64,000 nt of DNA from Planctomycetota bacterium (lineage in GTDB: Bacteria; Planctomycetota; UBA1135; GCA-002686595), in the NCBI GenBank assembly GCA_016795325.1, contig JAEUHY010000045.1:248001-312000 (forward strand), given 5' to 3'. Positions 16,370 to 24,943 of the stretch are shown here, piece after piece. A model generated the notes under the pieces. That model was not told the DNA's origin and made no database searches. It was given only the letters and a program-made list of their open reading frames with translations. The number at the start of each line of letters is the position of its first letter. The stretch's first letter is position 1. The position numbers and the translations under genes were made by a program.

Positions 16370-18220
16370 CTAGAGCTGGCTCGCCTGCCAGAGATTCACG
16401 CAGTTGGTGAGCCGCGGACCGTCCGTCGGGTGCACGTAGAAGGCCTGGACAAACCAGTTCGTGCGCCAGGTGGAGCCGGGAAGCGGCACAAGCAAACGCG
16501 CGGTGTTGGGCGGCGTCGGGACGCTGTACCAACCACCTTGACCCGCCACCGTCTGCGCCAGGAGGTTGGGTTGAACCTGGATCAGCTGGCCCGCGAACGG
16601 CGTGCTCGTGCGGTCCGTCGAAGTGAAGAAGAACACCGCTGTGCCATCCGGCACGCCGCTGACTTCGAGCAGCGCTTCTTCGGGCATTGCCCCGGGAAGT
16701 ACTCGCCCCGGCATCGAAAGTCCGCGGCTGGACGACTCTGTGAAAATCGTTGGGCCGAGGAACACGCGAGCCGCCGAAAGGATGCCGCCGGGCGCCACGG
16801 TCTCGCGCACGAAGTTCACGAGCGTCGGTTGGCCCGCCGTAACGGTCACGGAGGTGGCGAACGAGCCGGACTGTTCCGCCGCGGACTCGGCGGAGTCGAA
16901 GAACTCCGGCGCGTGCCAACCGACGGGTCGAGCGCAACCGAACGGATCGAGGAACGTCGGCCACGCGCCGAAGTCCCGGCCGAAGTACTGCGCGTCAACC
17001 GGCTCGATCATGACGTAGTAGGTTCCGGGCGGCAGCAGGCGCAGCTCGAAGGCGCCGTTGTCATCCGTGAGGTCGGCGAAGCGCACCACATCGGGCGCAT
17101 CCGACTTGAACGCCACCACAGAGCTGGTCACGCCGAGCACCGCGCCTCCGACGGAACCTTGGATCCGACCCGTCTGAGCCCAGATGGCGTCACCGCTCGG
17201 GCGCGGATAGCCATCAGCGAGCGCGTGCAGGTCGTCGTACTCCAGAGTCTCGGCGCTCTGCCCGACGAGCCCGAAAATCTGAGTCACGTCGTAGCCGACT
17301 GGGTAGTTGAACAGCGTGCAGTTGGATGCGCTGCTCGGCGGCGCCGTGCTGAGCGTCGGCCCGACGAAACGCGCGATCTGCGCGCGCCAGAACATCGTGG
17401 GGAACAACGACGAGGTCGGGCCAGACGAGGAATCGAGCAGCGAGTGCTCGATGCCGACGAAATGCCCGATCTCGTGCGTCAAGACCCCTTTGAGGCTCGC
17501 GTAGGCGTACACCGGATGGCCACCGGGGCCAGTGGGACCGAACAGCATGCTGTCCGTGGTGAAGCGATCGCCGTTCGGGCGTTCATCGACGAATGAAATG
17601 CGCGAGCGAGTCACCGCAATCTGGCGGAACGTGCCGAGGTACCCAACACCCCGCGGCAGCGTCGGAAGCGCGATGTCGGACTCGACGATCTGCCCCTGAG
17701 CGTTGAGTGAGACGAGCGTCACGCCGAGCGTCGCCAAGGACGGGAACGTCCCGTCCGGCTCGAGCAGCGTGACCATGTTCACGTTGTCGCGCAGGTGGAT
17801 CCGCGTGTTGTTCGGGCCCGCGGTCCAGATGCGGCTCGTGTTGTTCGAAGTGAAAGCGTTCGGAATCAACACGCGTTGGTTCGGCGCGAACGAGGTCGTG
17901 AAGCTCGACACCGGCGTGCCTTGCCCGGGCAACGTGGCGTTGGCGTACGTGTTGAAGGCTTCGAGCATGCACGTCAGCCCCGGCGTGGCCCCGTTGAACG
18001 TGCAGGCGAGTGGATAGCCAGGCGCGAGCCACTCGCGACTCGAAGAGTCGAGAGTGTAGGCGTACGTCCAACTCGGCATTTGGTTCGCCGGCCAGACCTC
18101 AGGCAGGGGTACGCCGGTGCTGCAGTCGCGTTCGATGCCGCCCAAGCGCGCATTGGCCGAGGAGCTCGCCCCGAAAACCAGCGCGAGTCCGATGAGTGCG
18201 TGGTGAAGGTGGAACTTCAT
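16370..18220 (-). CDS. Secreted matrixin-type zinc metalloprotease with regulatory beta domain
   Basis: The 616-residue product starts at ATG 18220 with a signal peptide ending SANA (residue 24). Residues 249-259 carry the metzincin zinc site HEIGHFVGIEH, followed by Ser, and a Met-turn-like SLFPTMFW about 17 residues later, so the catalytic domain looks intact. After it comes a carboxypeptidase-regulatory-like beta domain (SVGGAVLGVTSSVVAF, FELRLLPPGTYYVMI, about residues 345-410). The last 130 residues resemble a strongly diverged relative of the module seen in other secreted proteins here (TPFAGQLIQVQPN, LPGSTWRTNWFVQAFY). It lies 14 bases downstream of 18235-18783 and is presumably co-transcribed with it. 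Targets are unknown. Confidence 0.8.
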   Translation of the reverse strand: MKFHLHHALIGLALVFGASSSANARLGGIERDCSTGVPLPEVWPANQMPSWTYAYTLDSSSREWLAPGYPLACTFNGATPGLTCMLEAFNTYANATLPGQGTPVSSFTTSFAPNQRVLIPNAFTSNNTSRIWTAGPNNTRIHLRDNVNMVTLLEPDGTFPSLATLGVTLVSLNAQGQIVESDIALPTLPRGVGYLGTFRQIAVTRSRISFVDERPNGDRFTTDSMLFGPTGPGGHPVYAYASLKGVLTHEIGHFVGIEHSLLDSSSGPTSSLFPTMFWRAQIARFVGPTLSTAPPSSASNCTLFNYPVGYDVTQIFGLVGQSAETLEYDDLHALADGYPRPSGDAIWAQTGRIQGSVGGAVLGVTSSVVAFKSDAPDVVRFADLTDDNGAFELRLLPPGTYYVMIEPVDAQYFGRDFGAWPTFLDPFGCARPVGWHAPEFFDSAESAAEQSGSFATSVTVTAGQPTLVNFVRETVAPGGILSAARVFLGPTIFTESSSRGLSMPGRVLPGAMPEEALLEVSGVPDGTAVFFFTSTDRTSTPFAGQLIQVQPNLLAQTVAGQGGWYSVPTPPNTARLLVPLPGSTWRTNWFVQAFYVHPTDGPRLTNCVNLWQASQL

Positions 18221-18234
18221 GGTGGTTGCGGCGG

Positions 18235-18783
18235 CTACTGGTTCTCGGGAAGGGTGTTGGCGTACACGGCGAGAAGCTCGAGGAACTCCGCGACGTGTTC
18301 GGTCCGACCGTTGCCCAGGTCGACGACCGGAACTCCGTTGGCGTCGGTCGTGACGCCGAACGCCGAGCTGCCCAGCGTCACCGGGATGTACGACTCCAGC
18401 TTTTCGATCCAGCCGCCGAGCAGCACGAGCTGGTCGCCCACCTCGAAACGAGGTGCGCCAGGGAACTCGATCTGTCCAGGGACGCCGCCGATGCAGATGG
18501 AGGAGAACTCCGGTGCGTCCTCGAACACGGCTTGCTGCACATCGAGCCGGTAGAGCACGTGCGGCATCGTCGTCGACGATCCGTTCACTTGCACTTCGAC
18601 CACCTTCACGTGTGCGATCTGTGTGCTCATGCGCGCCTGTTGTTCGAGCGTGAGCGGCAGTTCTTGGACGTACACCTTGGTGCGCGCCGTCGCTGAGCCG
18701 CTCAGCGGCGTGGCGGCGATTGCGGCGGCGCCGATCAGCCCCAGGCCGATCGCGCTGCTCGCCAGAAGCAGAGAGAGATTCAT
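18235..18783 (-). CDS. Secreted protein of unknown function, operon partner of the matrixin
   Basis: A 182-residue product from ATG 18783, preceded by the RBS AAAGGA. The signal peptide spans about the first 25 residues. The body (TQIAHVKVVEVQVNG, LYRLDVQQAVFEDA, GAPRFEVGDQLVLLGG) is a small beta-barrel pattern of the type often found next to, or at the N-terminus of, secreted metalloproteases: a strand pair, a Gly-Gly-x-x-Gly turn and a GAPRFEVGDQLVL segment. From this context it may be a chaperone, propeptide-like inhibitor or surface partner of the protease; that is inference. A Gly-x-Cys-Ile-Gly-Gly turn holds its single Cys. Confidence 0.65.
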   Translation of the reverse strand: MNLSLLLASSAIGLGLIGAAAIAATPLSGSATARTKVYVQELPLTLEQQARMSTQIAHVKVVEVQVNGSSTTMPHVLYRLDVQQAVFEDAPEFSSICIGGVPGQIEFPGAPRFEVGDQLVLLGGWIEKLESYIPVTLGSSAFGVTTDANGVPVVDLGNGRTEHVAEFLELLAVYANTLPENQ

Positions 18784-18937
18784 GAGAAGGTCCTTTGGTT
18801 GGAGTGGCCGGCAGCGTTCGATCACGGATCGAGCGCGCAGGACTCTTCTCACCAGCGGCTCGAACGATAGTTGCACGAAAGCCAACTCGCAGCGCCGCGC
18901 AGGGCATCGGCTCGTGTGGCACGAACGACCAACGAGA

Positions 18938-18973
18938 GCGCGGCGTTCGCTCGACGGAGAGCGAACGCCGCGC
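18938..18973 (-). terminator. Strong terminator hairpin
   Basis: A 14-base perfect stem (18938-18951 with 18960-18973) with an 8-base loop, just after the end of the minus-strand gene at 19010. Confidence 0.65.
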
Positions 18974-19009
18974 GTGGTGCGGAGCGCGTTCGGCGCTGGC
19001 TCGCGACGT

Positions 19010-19528
19010 TCACTCGATCGGTTCGACCGGCGCCGAGCCGTTGCAGAACTCGCACGCCAGCCAGTTCGTCGCCCACTGCAGATCGTTGGTCGACGGCGAC
19101 CAGACGAACTGCGTGATCGGCATGACCCAGCCGCAGTAGGGCGCTGTGAACAGCTGCAGGCCGCAGCCGCTCATGGACAGCAGGTTGCCGGTTGCGTCGA
19201 GCATGCCAGAGATCAAGCCGTCGCACTGGCCCGCACAATTCGCTTCGAGGATGAAGCCGCACGCTTGGTCCGTGACACACGCCGCAAACGTGCCGTCGTC
19301 GTTGTAGGTGGCCTCGCAACGTCCGTCGGCGCGCCAGATGTTGTGGCTCACGTGGCACTGGCCCGACAGCGTTTGCACGACAAACGCTTGGTTCCAGTTG
19401 GCGACGCCCGCGCGGCATCCGCTGCACTCGGTGAGCGGCGCAGCCGGTCCCGCGGAGGCGGACAGCGGGGCAGCGACGGCGACGGCGATCAAGGTCAAGG
19501 ACGCGATGGTGGTGGAGAGAGAAAACAT
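19010..19528 (-). CDS. Small secreted Cys-rich protein, unknown function
   Basis: A 172-residue product from ATG 19528 with a signal peptide (residues 1-26, ending SASA). The mature part has about ten cysteines in pairs such as CSGC, CGFILEANCAGQC and CEFC, pointing to a disulfide-stabilised extracellular protein. I recognise no family. The module motifs found elsewhere in this window are absent. It lies 80 bases downstream of another secreted protein on the same strand and ends at a strong hairpin. Confidence 0.6.
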   Translation of the reverse strand: MFSLSTTIASLTLIAVAVAAPLSASAGPAAPLTECSGCRAGVANWNQAFVVQTLSGQCHVSHNIWRADGRCEATYNDDGTFAACVTDQACGFILEANCAGQCDGLISGMLDATGNLLSMSGCGLQLFTAPYCGWVMPITQFVWSPSTNDLQWATNWLACEFCNGSAPVEPIE

Positions 19529-19608
19529 GGGATGAGTCTCAATGGAGTTGCGGAGCGAGAAGACCAGCGGTCGCGCGCGGGCTCCGCAAGCTGCGCGCGC
19601 AACAGAGC

Positions 19609-20241
19609 TCAACGGCGCTGCTGATCGGCGACCAACAGGTAGTTCTTCGTCTCCAGCAGCCCTGGGGCGACTTGCGGATCCACCGGGAAGAGGAGCAAGC
19701 CGCGGGCGCTGGCGCTGAGGAACTCGCTCAAGCGGAAACCGGAGCTCACGCCGAAGCGCAGCGCATTCGGCAGCCCCGCCAGATCGCTGCGGCGATAGTC
19801 ACCGCGCTGGAACGCTTCGAGTTGGAACAGCGCCTCCTGAAGCGCGTAGTCCTGCGCAATGCGCCACGTCGTCGCGTCCACGCCTTGGGACGCGGGGAGC
19901 TCGCGCTCGCTCACCGTGCTCACCGCCGCCAAGCGCTGTTCCAGTTCGCGCAACACGCCCAGAGCCGTTTCGGGCGCCAACGCCGCGGCGTCCGCGGACT
20001 GCCACAGGCGCCGAAACTCTCGCTCGAGATCGTTCGACTCCAGCGCGTACGTGCGAGAGCGCGCGAGAGCCGCGTCCAACCAAGCGGGAGGCGCCGGGGC
20101 CGCAGGCGCGGGCTGCGCGAAAACAGCGCTGGCGCCTCCGTCCGCAGCAGCAGGAGGAGCGTCGTTGTCGGCGCGCCATGCGACAAGGCCTGCGAGTGCG
20201 ACCAGAGGAACGAGGACGAGCAGATGAAGTCGGTGCGGCAT
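19609..20241 (-). CDS. Membrane-anchored protein of unknown function
   Basis: A 210-residue product from ATG 20241. Residues 5-22 (LHLLVLVPLVALAGLVAW) form a signal anchor or signal peptide, followed by a Pro/Ala-rich linker (QPAPAAPAPPAW) and a helical C-terminal domain rich in Leu, Glu and Arg (EREFRRLWQSADAAALAPET, QEALFQLEAFQRGDYRR). This looks like a periplasmic helical domain on a flexible stalk. I recognise no family. It probably shares a transcript with the Cys-rich gene downstream. Confidence 0.55.
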   Translation of the reverse strand: MPHRLHLLVLVPLVALAGLVAWRADNDAPPAAADGGASAVFAQPAPAAPAPPAWLDAALARSRTYALESNDLEREFRRLWQSADAAALAPETALGVLRELEQRLAAVSTVSERELPASQGVDATTWRIAQDYALQEALFQLEAFQRGDYRRSDLAGLPNALRFGVSSGFRLSEFLSASARGLLLFPVDPQVAPGLLETKNYLLVADQQRR

Positions 20242-20535
20242 GGCTGGGTCGTTGCAGTTGGAGAGGAGTGCCGACTTCTCACCGCGGCAGACTCGAAAAG
20301 TTCCGACCAAGCCGAGATTCCGCCGTGTGACGGCTTGCGCTGCTCGCCCCTTGCTGTGCGGCATCGTGCGCGGCCTGCGCGCAAGCGCTCGAACGGGAAC
20401 TCTGTCGACAGGACCGCGCGGGCGTGCACCGCGCTCGAGCGCGCGGCGCCACGTTTGCGATGCGTCACTCCGAGCCCTCCTCCGCGGCGCTGGAGCCGCG
20501 GTTGCTGACAACCTCCAAGAAGGCCACACAGAACC

Positions 20536-21033
20536 ATGAAACGTCTCGCTATCGCGCTCGCTTCGTTCTCGATCCTGTCGTTCGCAACTACCGACGCCTG
20601 TGCGCAGGCGCCGTGCAGCTCGTCACTCTCGGCGAACACTGGCTTCGTCTCGGTCACGAGCGGCGGCGTCCAGATGCTCCAGTTGCAGACGAACGCGCCC
20701 CAGCGAGTCTTCTACGTGGTGGGCTCGTTCACGGCGTTTGGACCGCCGACGCCGCACTTCGCCATCGGCGGCCTCAACCTGGTCAGCGACCGCTATCTCG
20801 GCCTCACGTACGTCGGCCGCTCACCGTTCCTGCCGGGCGGCCTTCCCAACTTCGTCTACGGTCACCGACTCCTGACGGATCTCCAGGGAATGGCCGTGCA
20901 ACCTGTTGTGGTTCCGCCCACGCAGTGGGTGCATCTGGTCGGTCGCACCATGCGCCACGGTGTCTTCACCCTGGACGAGGGGTTGTTGCCTTACTGCGGA
21001 ACCAACGTCGTGACACTCACCTTCGTTCCTTGA
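20536..21033 (+). CDS. Small secreted beta-sandwich-like protein
   Basis: A 165-residue product from ATG 20536 with a signal peptide ending CAQA (residue 24). The mature protein is a run of beta strands: GGVQMLQLQT, VFYVVGSF, GGLNLVSDRYL, a long loop, WVHLVGRTMRHGVFTLD. This strand order (sugar-coated C-terminal beta-sandwiches of the form G-x-Y-x-V-L-G-S ... P-L-x-x-D-x-Y) resembles C-terminal domains common in planctomycete secreted proteins, here as a stand-alone protein. That resemblance is from memory of the pattern and is moderate. It ends Leu-Thr-Phe-Val-Pro, like the Tyr-Cys-Thr module proteins. Function is unknown. Confidence 0.6.
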   Translation: MKRLAIALASFSILSFATTDACAQAPCSSSLSANTGFVSVTSGGVQMLQLQTNAPQRVFYVVGSFTAFGPPTPHFAIGGLNLVSDRYLGLTYVGRSPFLPGGLPNFVYGHRLLTDLQGMAVQPVVVPPTQWVHLVGRTMRHGVFTLDEGLLPYCGTNVVTLTFVP

Positions 21034-21044
21034 GGCGATGCTCG

Positions 21045-21207
21045 CTAGCGTCCTGTTCCCGAGGTCCGTTGAGGAGGTCGCTGGAAGCGGCGTCCGTGGC
21101 AAGGCGCAAGGACTCCAGGCGACCTGAATAGGTCTCCGAATCGGAGCAACGCCACCGGGGCGTCGAGGCCACGAGATACTCGACGAGATGCGGAAACAGG
21201 ACGCTAG
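21045..21207. repeat. Short element bounded by 16-base inverted repeats
   Basis: CTAGCGTCCTGTTCCC (21045-21060) is matched by its reverse complement with one mismatch at 21192-21207. The 131 bases between hold no gene. It sits between two converging genes. It could be a small mobile-element remnant, a transposon end pair, or a coincidental long-range stem. Confidence 0.4.
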
Positions 21208-21231
21208 ACGCGCAGCGCAGCAGCGCGGCGC

Positions 21232-22773
21232 TCAACGCCGGAGCAGCTCGCCCAGCAGAAGCGCCAGTTGTTCACCACCGATGCGATTGCCGCGCGTGTT
21301 GAAGTGCGTGTCGCGCAAGTGGTAAACGCGTCGCAGGCCGTGCTCATCGGGTTCGACGGCGCGCAACGCGGGCGTGAGGTCCAGCCAACCGATGTCGTTC
21401 GCTGCTGCAAACGCCGCGAGGTGCTCCTGCGGCTGGAAACGCTGCAGTTCATCGGCTTGCGGCAAGGCTTCGGTCACCGTCGCCCACAGCGGATCCTCGA
21501 CCTGGAACTCGTCGGGGAGAAGCATGACGGCGAACGGCACGTCGCCGCACTCCGCCTTCATCTCGAGCAGCGCATTCTCGAGCGCCGCGAAACCGCCGGC
21601 GGGAACGCGGCACGCCTCGAGTGCGCGAGCCCGTTCGATGCGCAGAAACGCCTCGAGGGTGAGCCCGGGCTCTTCGAGTGCGGGATCCTCGACGAAGGGG
21701 AAGGCCGCGGCGATCTCACGCTCGCCGCTCACGAGCGGCGCTCCGCCGGCGTCTCCGACGAGTCCGGCTTCACCGGAGAGCCGCAGCAGCCTCCGCGGGA
21801 ATTGCCACACGAGCAGGTTGTCGCGGTCGAACCACAGACGCAGTCCGCGGTCCGTGCGAGTGATGCGCAGGTCGCTGAACTTGATGTCGTTGCCGACGAA
21901 GATCGTCACCACGATCGCGTCGGGCTTCATCGGCAAAGCCACGGCGCGCAGCAGGTGCAGGTACTCAGGCGGGCCGATCCCCGGCGCGCCGACGTTGTGC
22001 ACGTCGACGTCGCGCAGCGCGCGCTCCGCGACCGTCGTGTAGTGGTGCAGATGCGGCACCGAGCCCATGCTGAACGAGTCGCCGATCGTCACGACGAGTC
22101 CGCGACCTTCCACGCGTGCGCGAAACTCGTCGTCGTAGTAGCCGCCCGAATTGCACGCGAAGCCGTAGCGCACCATTCCCGGCGGATTTCCGAACAGGCG
22201 GATCGACTGCGGCGCGCCGCCGTCGCGCTGCGCCAACAGCTGCGATGGACGCACGAGCGCGAACTGGCGCAGCACGAATTCCGCGACTAGAGCGCTCAGG
22301 CACAGATTGAAGAGCGCCAGGTCGGCGCCGCGGCGCAGGCGCGCGGAGAAGCGCGGCGCGAGCGTGTGCTCGCACACCAACAACGCGGCGAACAGGCCTG
22401 CGGCGAGGCCGAGCGAGAGCTCGAAGTACAGCCGGCGGAAGGGTTGGAGCGCGGCCAAGAACAGCGCGCTCGCGAGCACGGCCGCGCAGAAGAACTTGCG
22501 CAGCGGCGCGAGATCGAGCTGCGTCCGCGCGCCGTGGCGCCAGGCGCGCACTTCGAGCGTGAACGCGAGGGCGCACAGCGCGAGCGCGCCGAGCGAGGCG
22601 GCCCACCACCACCCGAGCATGGCGCCCCACAGGCGCGACAGCGGCGCGTGGTGCTCCGCGAGCCGCAACGCGGCGAACGTCGCTGCGACGCCAGAGAGCG
22701 TCAAAACGCTGCTCACGGCCACGCGAGACACGCGCGCGCCGAGCGTCGGCGGTTGCGCCGGTCGCTCGCTCAC
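21232..22773 (-). CDS. SGNH/GDSL-type hydrolase with N-terminal membrane region
   Basis: I start at the GTG 22773, which overlaps the stop of the upstream gene by four bases (GTGA). The 513-residue product has about six membrane helices in the first 190 residues (VAVSSVLTLSGVAATFAALRL and WWWAASLGALALCALAFTL are the first two). A globular domain then carries the SGNH blocks: VVTIGDSFSMG (catalytic Ser), GNDI (Asn), and DTHFNTRGN near the C-terminus (Asp-x-x-His). Such proteins often act as O-acyl transferases or esterases on envelope polysaccharides. The coupling implies co-expression with the HEAT-repeat lipoprotein. Confidence 0.75.
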   Translation of the reverse strand: MSERPAQPPTLGARVSRVAVSSVLTLSGVAATFAALRLAEHHAPLSRLWGAMLGWWWAASLGALALCALAFTLEVRAWRHGARTQLDLAPLRKFFCAAVLASALFLAALQPFRRLYFELSLGLAAGLFAALLVCEHTLAPRFSARLRRGADLALFNLCLSALVAEFVLRQFALVRPSQLLAQRDGGAPQSIRLFGNPPGMVRYGFACNSGGYYDDEFRARVEGRGLVVTIGDSFSMGSVPHLHHYTTVAERALRDVDVHNVGAPGIGPPEYLHLLRAVALPMKPDAIVVTIFVGNDIKFSDLRITRTDRGLRLWFDRDNLLVWQFPRRLLRLSGEAGLVGDAGGAPLVSGEREIAAAFPFVEDPALEEPGLTLEAFLRIERARALEACRVPAGGFAALENALLEMKAECGDVPFAVMLLPDEFQVEDPLWATVTEALPQADELQRFQPQEHLAAFAAANDIGWLDLTPALRAVEPDEHGLRRVYHLRDTHFNTRGNRIGGEQLALLLGELLRR

Positions 22774-23432
22774 GGCCCGCGCTCCCGCTCGCCGTCCTTG
22801 GGCTTCGTCGCGCGTCGGGTCGCCCGCAAACGCTCGAGATCCAGCCCGAGTGCGGCGGCGTCGATGCGCGCACCCAGCCGCTCCACGTGCGCCGCGGCGG
22901 CTGAACCGACCTCGCGCAGAGCCGCGGCGACGAGCGCTTGTCGCGCGGCTGTCGTCGGCGCCGGCAGCAGGTCCGCGAGGGCCGTGAGCGCGGCGGAATC
23001 GTCGCACGCGAGCGCGACTAGGCATTCCCGCAGCTCGGCGGCCTCCTCCGGCGCCGCACGCTCGAGCGCTTCGACGAGCGGCAGAACGGCCGGCGTACCG
23101 GCCTGCCGCAGCGCCTGGCGCGTGAGGTTGCGCACCACGGGAAACGGATTGCCGGGGCCGAGTCGATAGTCGAGCAGCGCCCGCGGAGCGCGAACCGCGA
23201 GCTCACGCACGGCCTGCCGCGCGGCTTGCCGCTCGCGCGCCACGTCCGACTGCGCGCCGGTGAACAGCTCGGGCAACACCGCGTCGACTTGTTCGGGTCG
23301 CTCGCTGAGCGCCAGCGCCGCTTCGAGCCGCGTGAACGCATCGGGAGACTCCAGGCTCTGCACCCACTCGGCGTCGCTGCGTGCGCAACCCGCACACACG
23401 ACCAGTCCGAGCCACAGCGACCAGCGTCCCAT
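22770..23432 (-). CDS. HEAT-repeat lipoprotein
   Basis: A 220-residue product. A GTG at 23435 and the ATG at 23432 both give the same signal sequence and I prefer the ATG. The leader ends in LVVCAGC, a plausible lipobox, so the protein is probably lipid-anchored. The rest is an all-helical repeat of about 30-38 residues (FTRLEAALALSERPEQVDAV, VVRNLTRQALRQAG, AAELRECLVALACDD), typical of HEAT/PBS-like scaffolds. It is the first gene of a two-gene operon, overlapping the SGNH hydrolase start by four bases. Probable role: protein-protein scaffold at the membrane. Confidence 0.65.
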   Translation of the reverse strand: MGRWSLWLGLVVCAGCARSDAEWVQSLESPDAFTRLEAALALSERPEQVDAVLPELFTGAQSDVARERQAARQAVRELAVRAPRALLDYRLGPGNPFPVVRNLTRQALRQAGTPAVLPLVEALERAAPEEAAELRECLVALACDDSAALTALADLLPAPTTAARQALVAAALREVGSAAAAHVERLGARIDAAALGLDLERLRATRRATKPKDGERERGP

Positions 23433-23731
23433 CACCCGGACATTCTAGGGTCGTGACCGCACGCGCCGCCGGACGAGCGGCGCGCAACCTCGATGCAGCT
23501 CGCCTTGCTGTGAGCGGGCAGTCCGTTGGCGTGCGCAGCGTGGCGCGCCGATCCACGATACGGGCCGGTTGATCGGCGGCGCACGGCGACGAGCTCAGCG
23601 CACCTCGGCCTGCCCTTCACGCACGTTCGTCCGTGCGGCGGGCTTCGACCGCCGCACGTCGCCCTCCGAGCTGAGCCCGCGCTGCAATCCGCGCCCTCGA
23701 ACCCACGCGCTGGCGTTAGCTTCTGCGCCCG

Positions 23732-24913
23732 ATGCGACCGTCCTCCGTCCTTCTCCACACCACGCAGGCCGCCCGCAACGTCGCCGCCGGTTCGCGCCGC
23801 GCGTGGATCGTCACGCTCACGCTGCTTGGCGTGGCGCTCGCGTTGCGCGTCGCCGCCGCGGAGTGGCCTGCCGCGACCGAGCAGCTGTACTCCCGCGGGC
23901 TCTACCCGTGGCTTCATCGTCTGCAGACGAGCGTGAGTCGCTTGGCGCCGGTCTCGTGCGGCGAACTCCTGATCGTCGCGCTCGCGGGTCTGGCCGTGTT
24001 CCGCGGCGTCCGGTTCGTCCGCAACTGGCGTCGTCGCGAAAAGCCGCGCCTCGAATACGTGTTGCAAGAAGTCTCGGGCGTCGCGTTGCTCGCGGCTTGG
24101 ATCTACTGTGTCTACCTCGGCGCGTGGGCCTACAACTATGCGCGCTTGCCGTACGCGCACGGCACTCGGCTCGAGTTGCGCGCGGCTTCGGCGGAAGAGC
24201 TGGACGCGGCGGCGCGCGAGTGGTTGCAGCGCGCGGCGGAGCGACGCAGGGAGCTGTCCGAGGACGCGCACGGCGTCGTGGCGCTTTCGAGCGAGTTCGA
24301 GCGGCATGCGCAGGCGATCGCCGAAGCGTGGGTGCGTGCGGGCGAGCTCGACCCGCGCCTCGCCGGGCCGCCGCCGGTCCTGCGCGCTGCAAGTGCGTCG
24401 CGGCTGATGACTGCGGCCGGCATCACGGGCATCTACTGGCCGTTCACGGGCGAGCCGCATGTCAACGTGCTCGCGCCGCTGCCGCAGCGCATGTTCGCAG
24501 CGCTGCACGAGGTGGCGCACGAACGCGGCTTTGCGCGCGAAGACGAAGCCAACTACCTCGCGGTGAAGGTCGGCGCGAACAGCGGCGACCGCGAGCTCGA
24601 GTACTCGGCGGCGCTGATGGCCTTTTTTCACCTGCGGAGCAGTCTGAGCGCGGCTGACTTCAGCCGCAGCCTGACGCTGCACGCCGAGATCGACCCGGGC
24701 GTGCTGCGCGACATCAAGTCGATCCAGCACTTCTGGGCGGCGCCAAGCACGGCCCTTCAGACCGTGCGCGAGGTGTCGAGCGCGGTGAACGACACCTACC
24801 TCAAGGTGCAGGGCCAGACGCAAGGCGTGCGCAGTTACGGACGCATGGTCGACCTGCTGCTCGCGGAGCGCCGCGCGAGGCTCACGAACAGCGGCGTCGA
24901 GGAAGCGCGCTGA
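23732..24913 (+). CDS. DUF3810-type membrane-anchored zinc metallopeptidase
   Basis: A 393-residue product from ATG 23732. Two to three membrane helices lie in the first 140 residues (WIVTLTLLGVALAL, ELLIVALAGLAVF, VALLAAWIYCVYL). A helical domain follows, with HEVAHERGFAREDEAN near residue 265, the HExxH plus downstream Glu of a gluzincin-like zinc site that characterises DUF3810. Length and order fit that family. The substrate is unknown; by location it should act at the membrane. It converges with the dienelactone hydrolase gene, 30 bases apart. The 300-base region upstream must carry promoters for this gene and the divergent HEAT lipoprotein. Confidence 0.8.
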   Translation: MRPSSVLLHTTQAARNVAAGSRRAWIVTLTLLGVALALRVAAAEWPAATEQLYSRGLYPWLHRLQTSVSRLAPVSCGELLIVALAGLAVFRGVRFVRNWRRREKPRLEYVLQEVSGVALLAAWIYCVYLGAWAYNYARLPYAHGTRLELRAASAEELDAAAREWLQRAAERRRELSEDAHGVVALSSEFERHAQAIAEAWVRAGELDPRLAGPPPVLRAASASRLMTAAGITGIYWPFTGEPHVNVLAPLPQRMFAALHEVAHERGFAREDEANYLAVKVGANSGDRELEYSAALMAFFHLRSSLSAADFSRSLTLHAEIDPGVLRDIKSIQHFWAAPSTALQTVREVSSAVNDTYLKVQGQTQGVRSYGRMVDLLLAERRARLTNSGVEEAR

Positions 24914-24943
24914 GGTGCGACGCGGCTGCGCGGCGCCGAAGGT

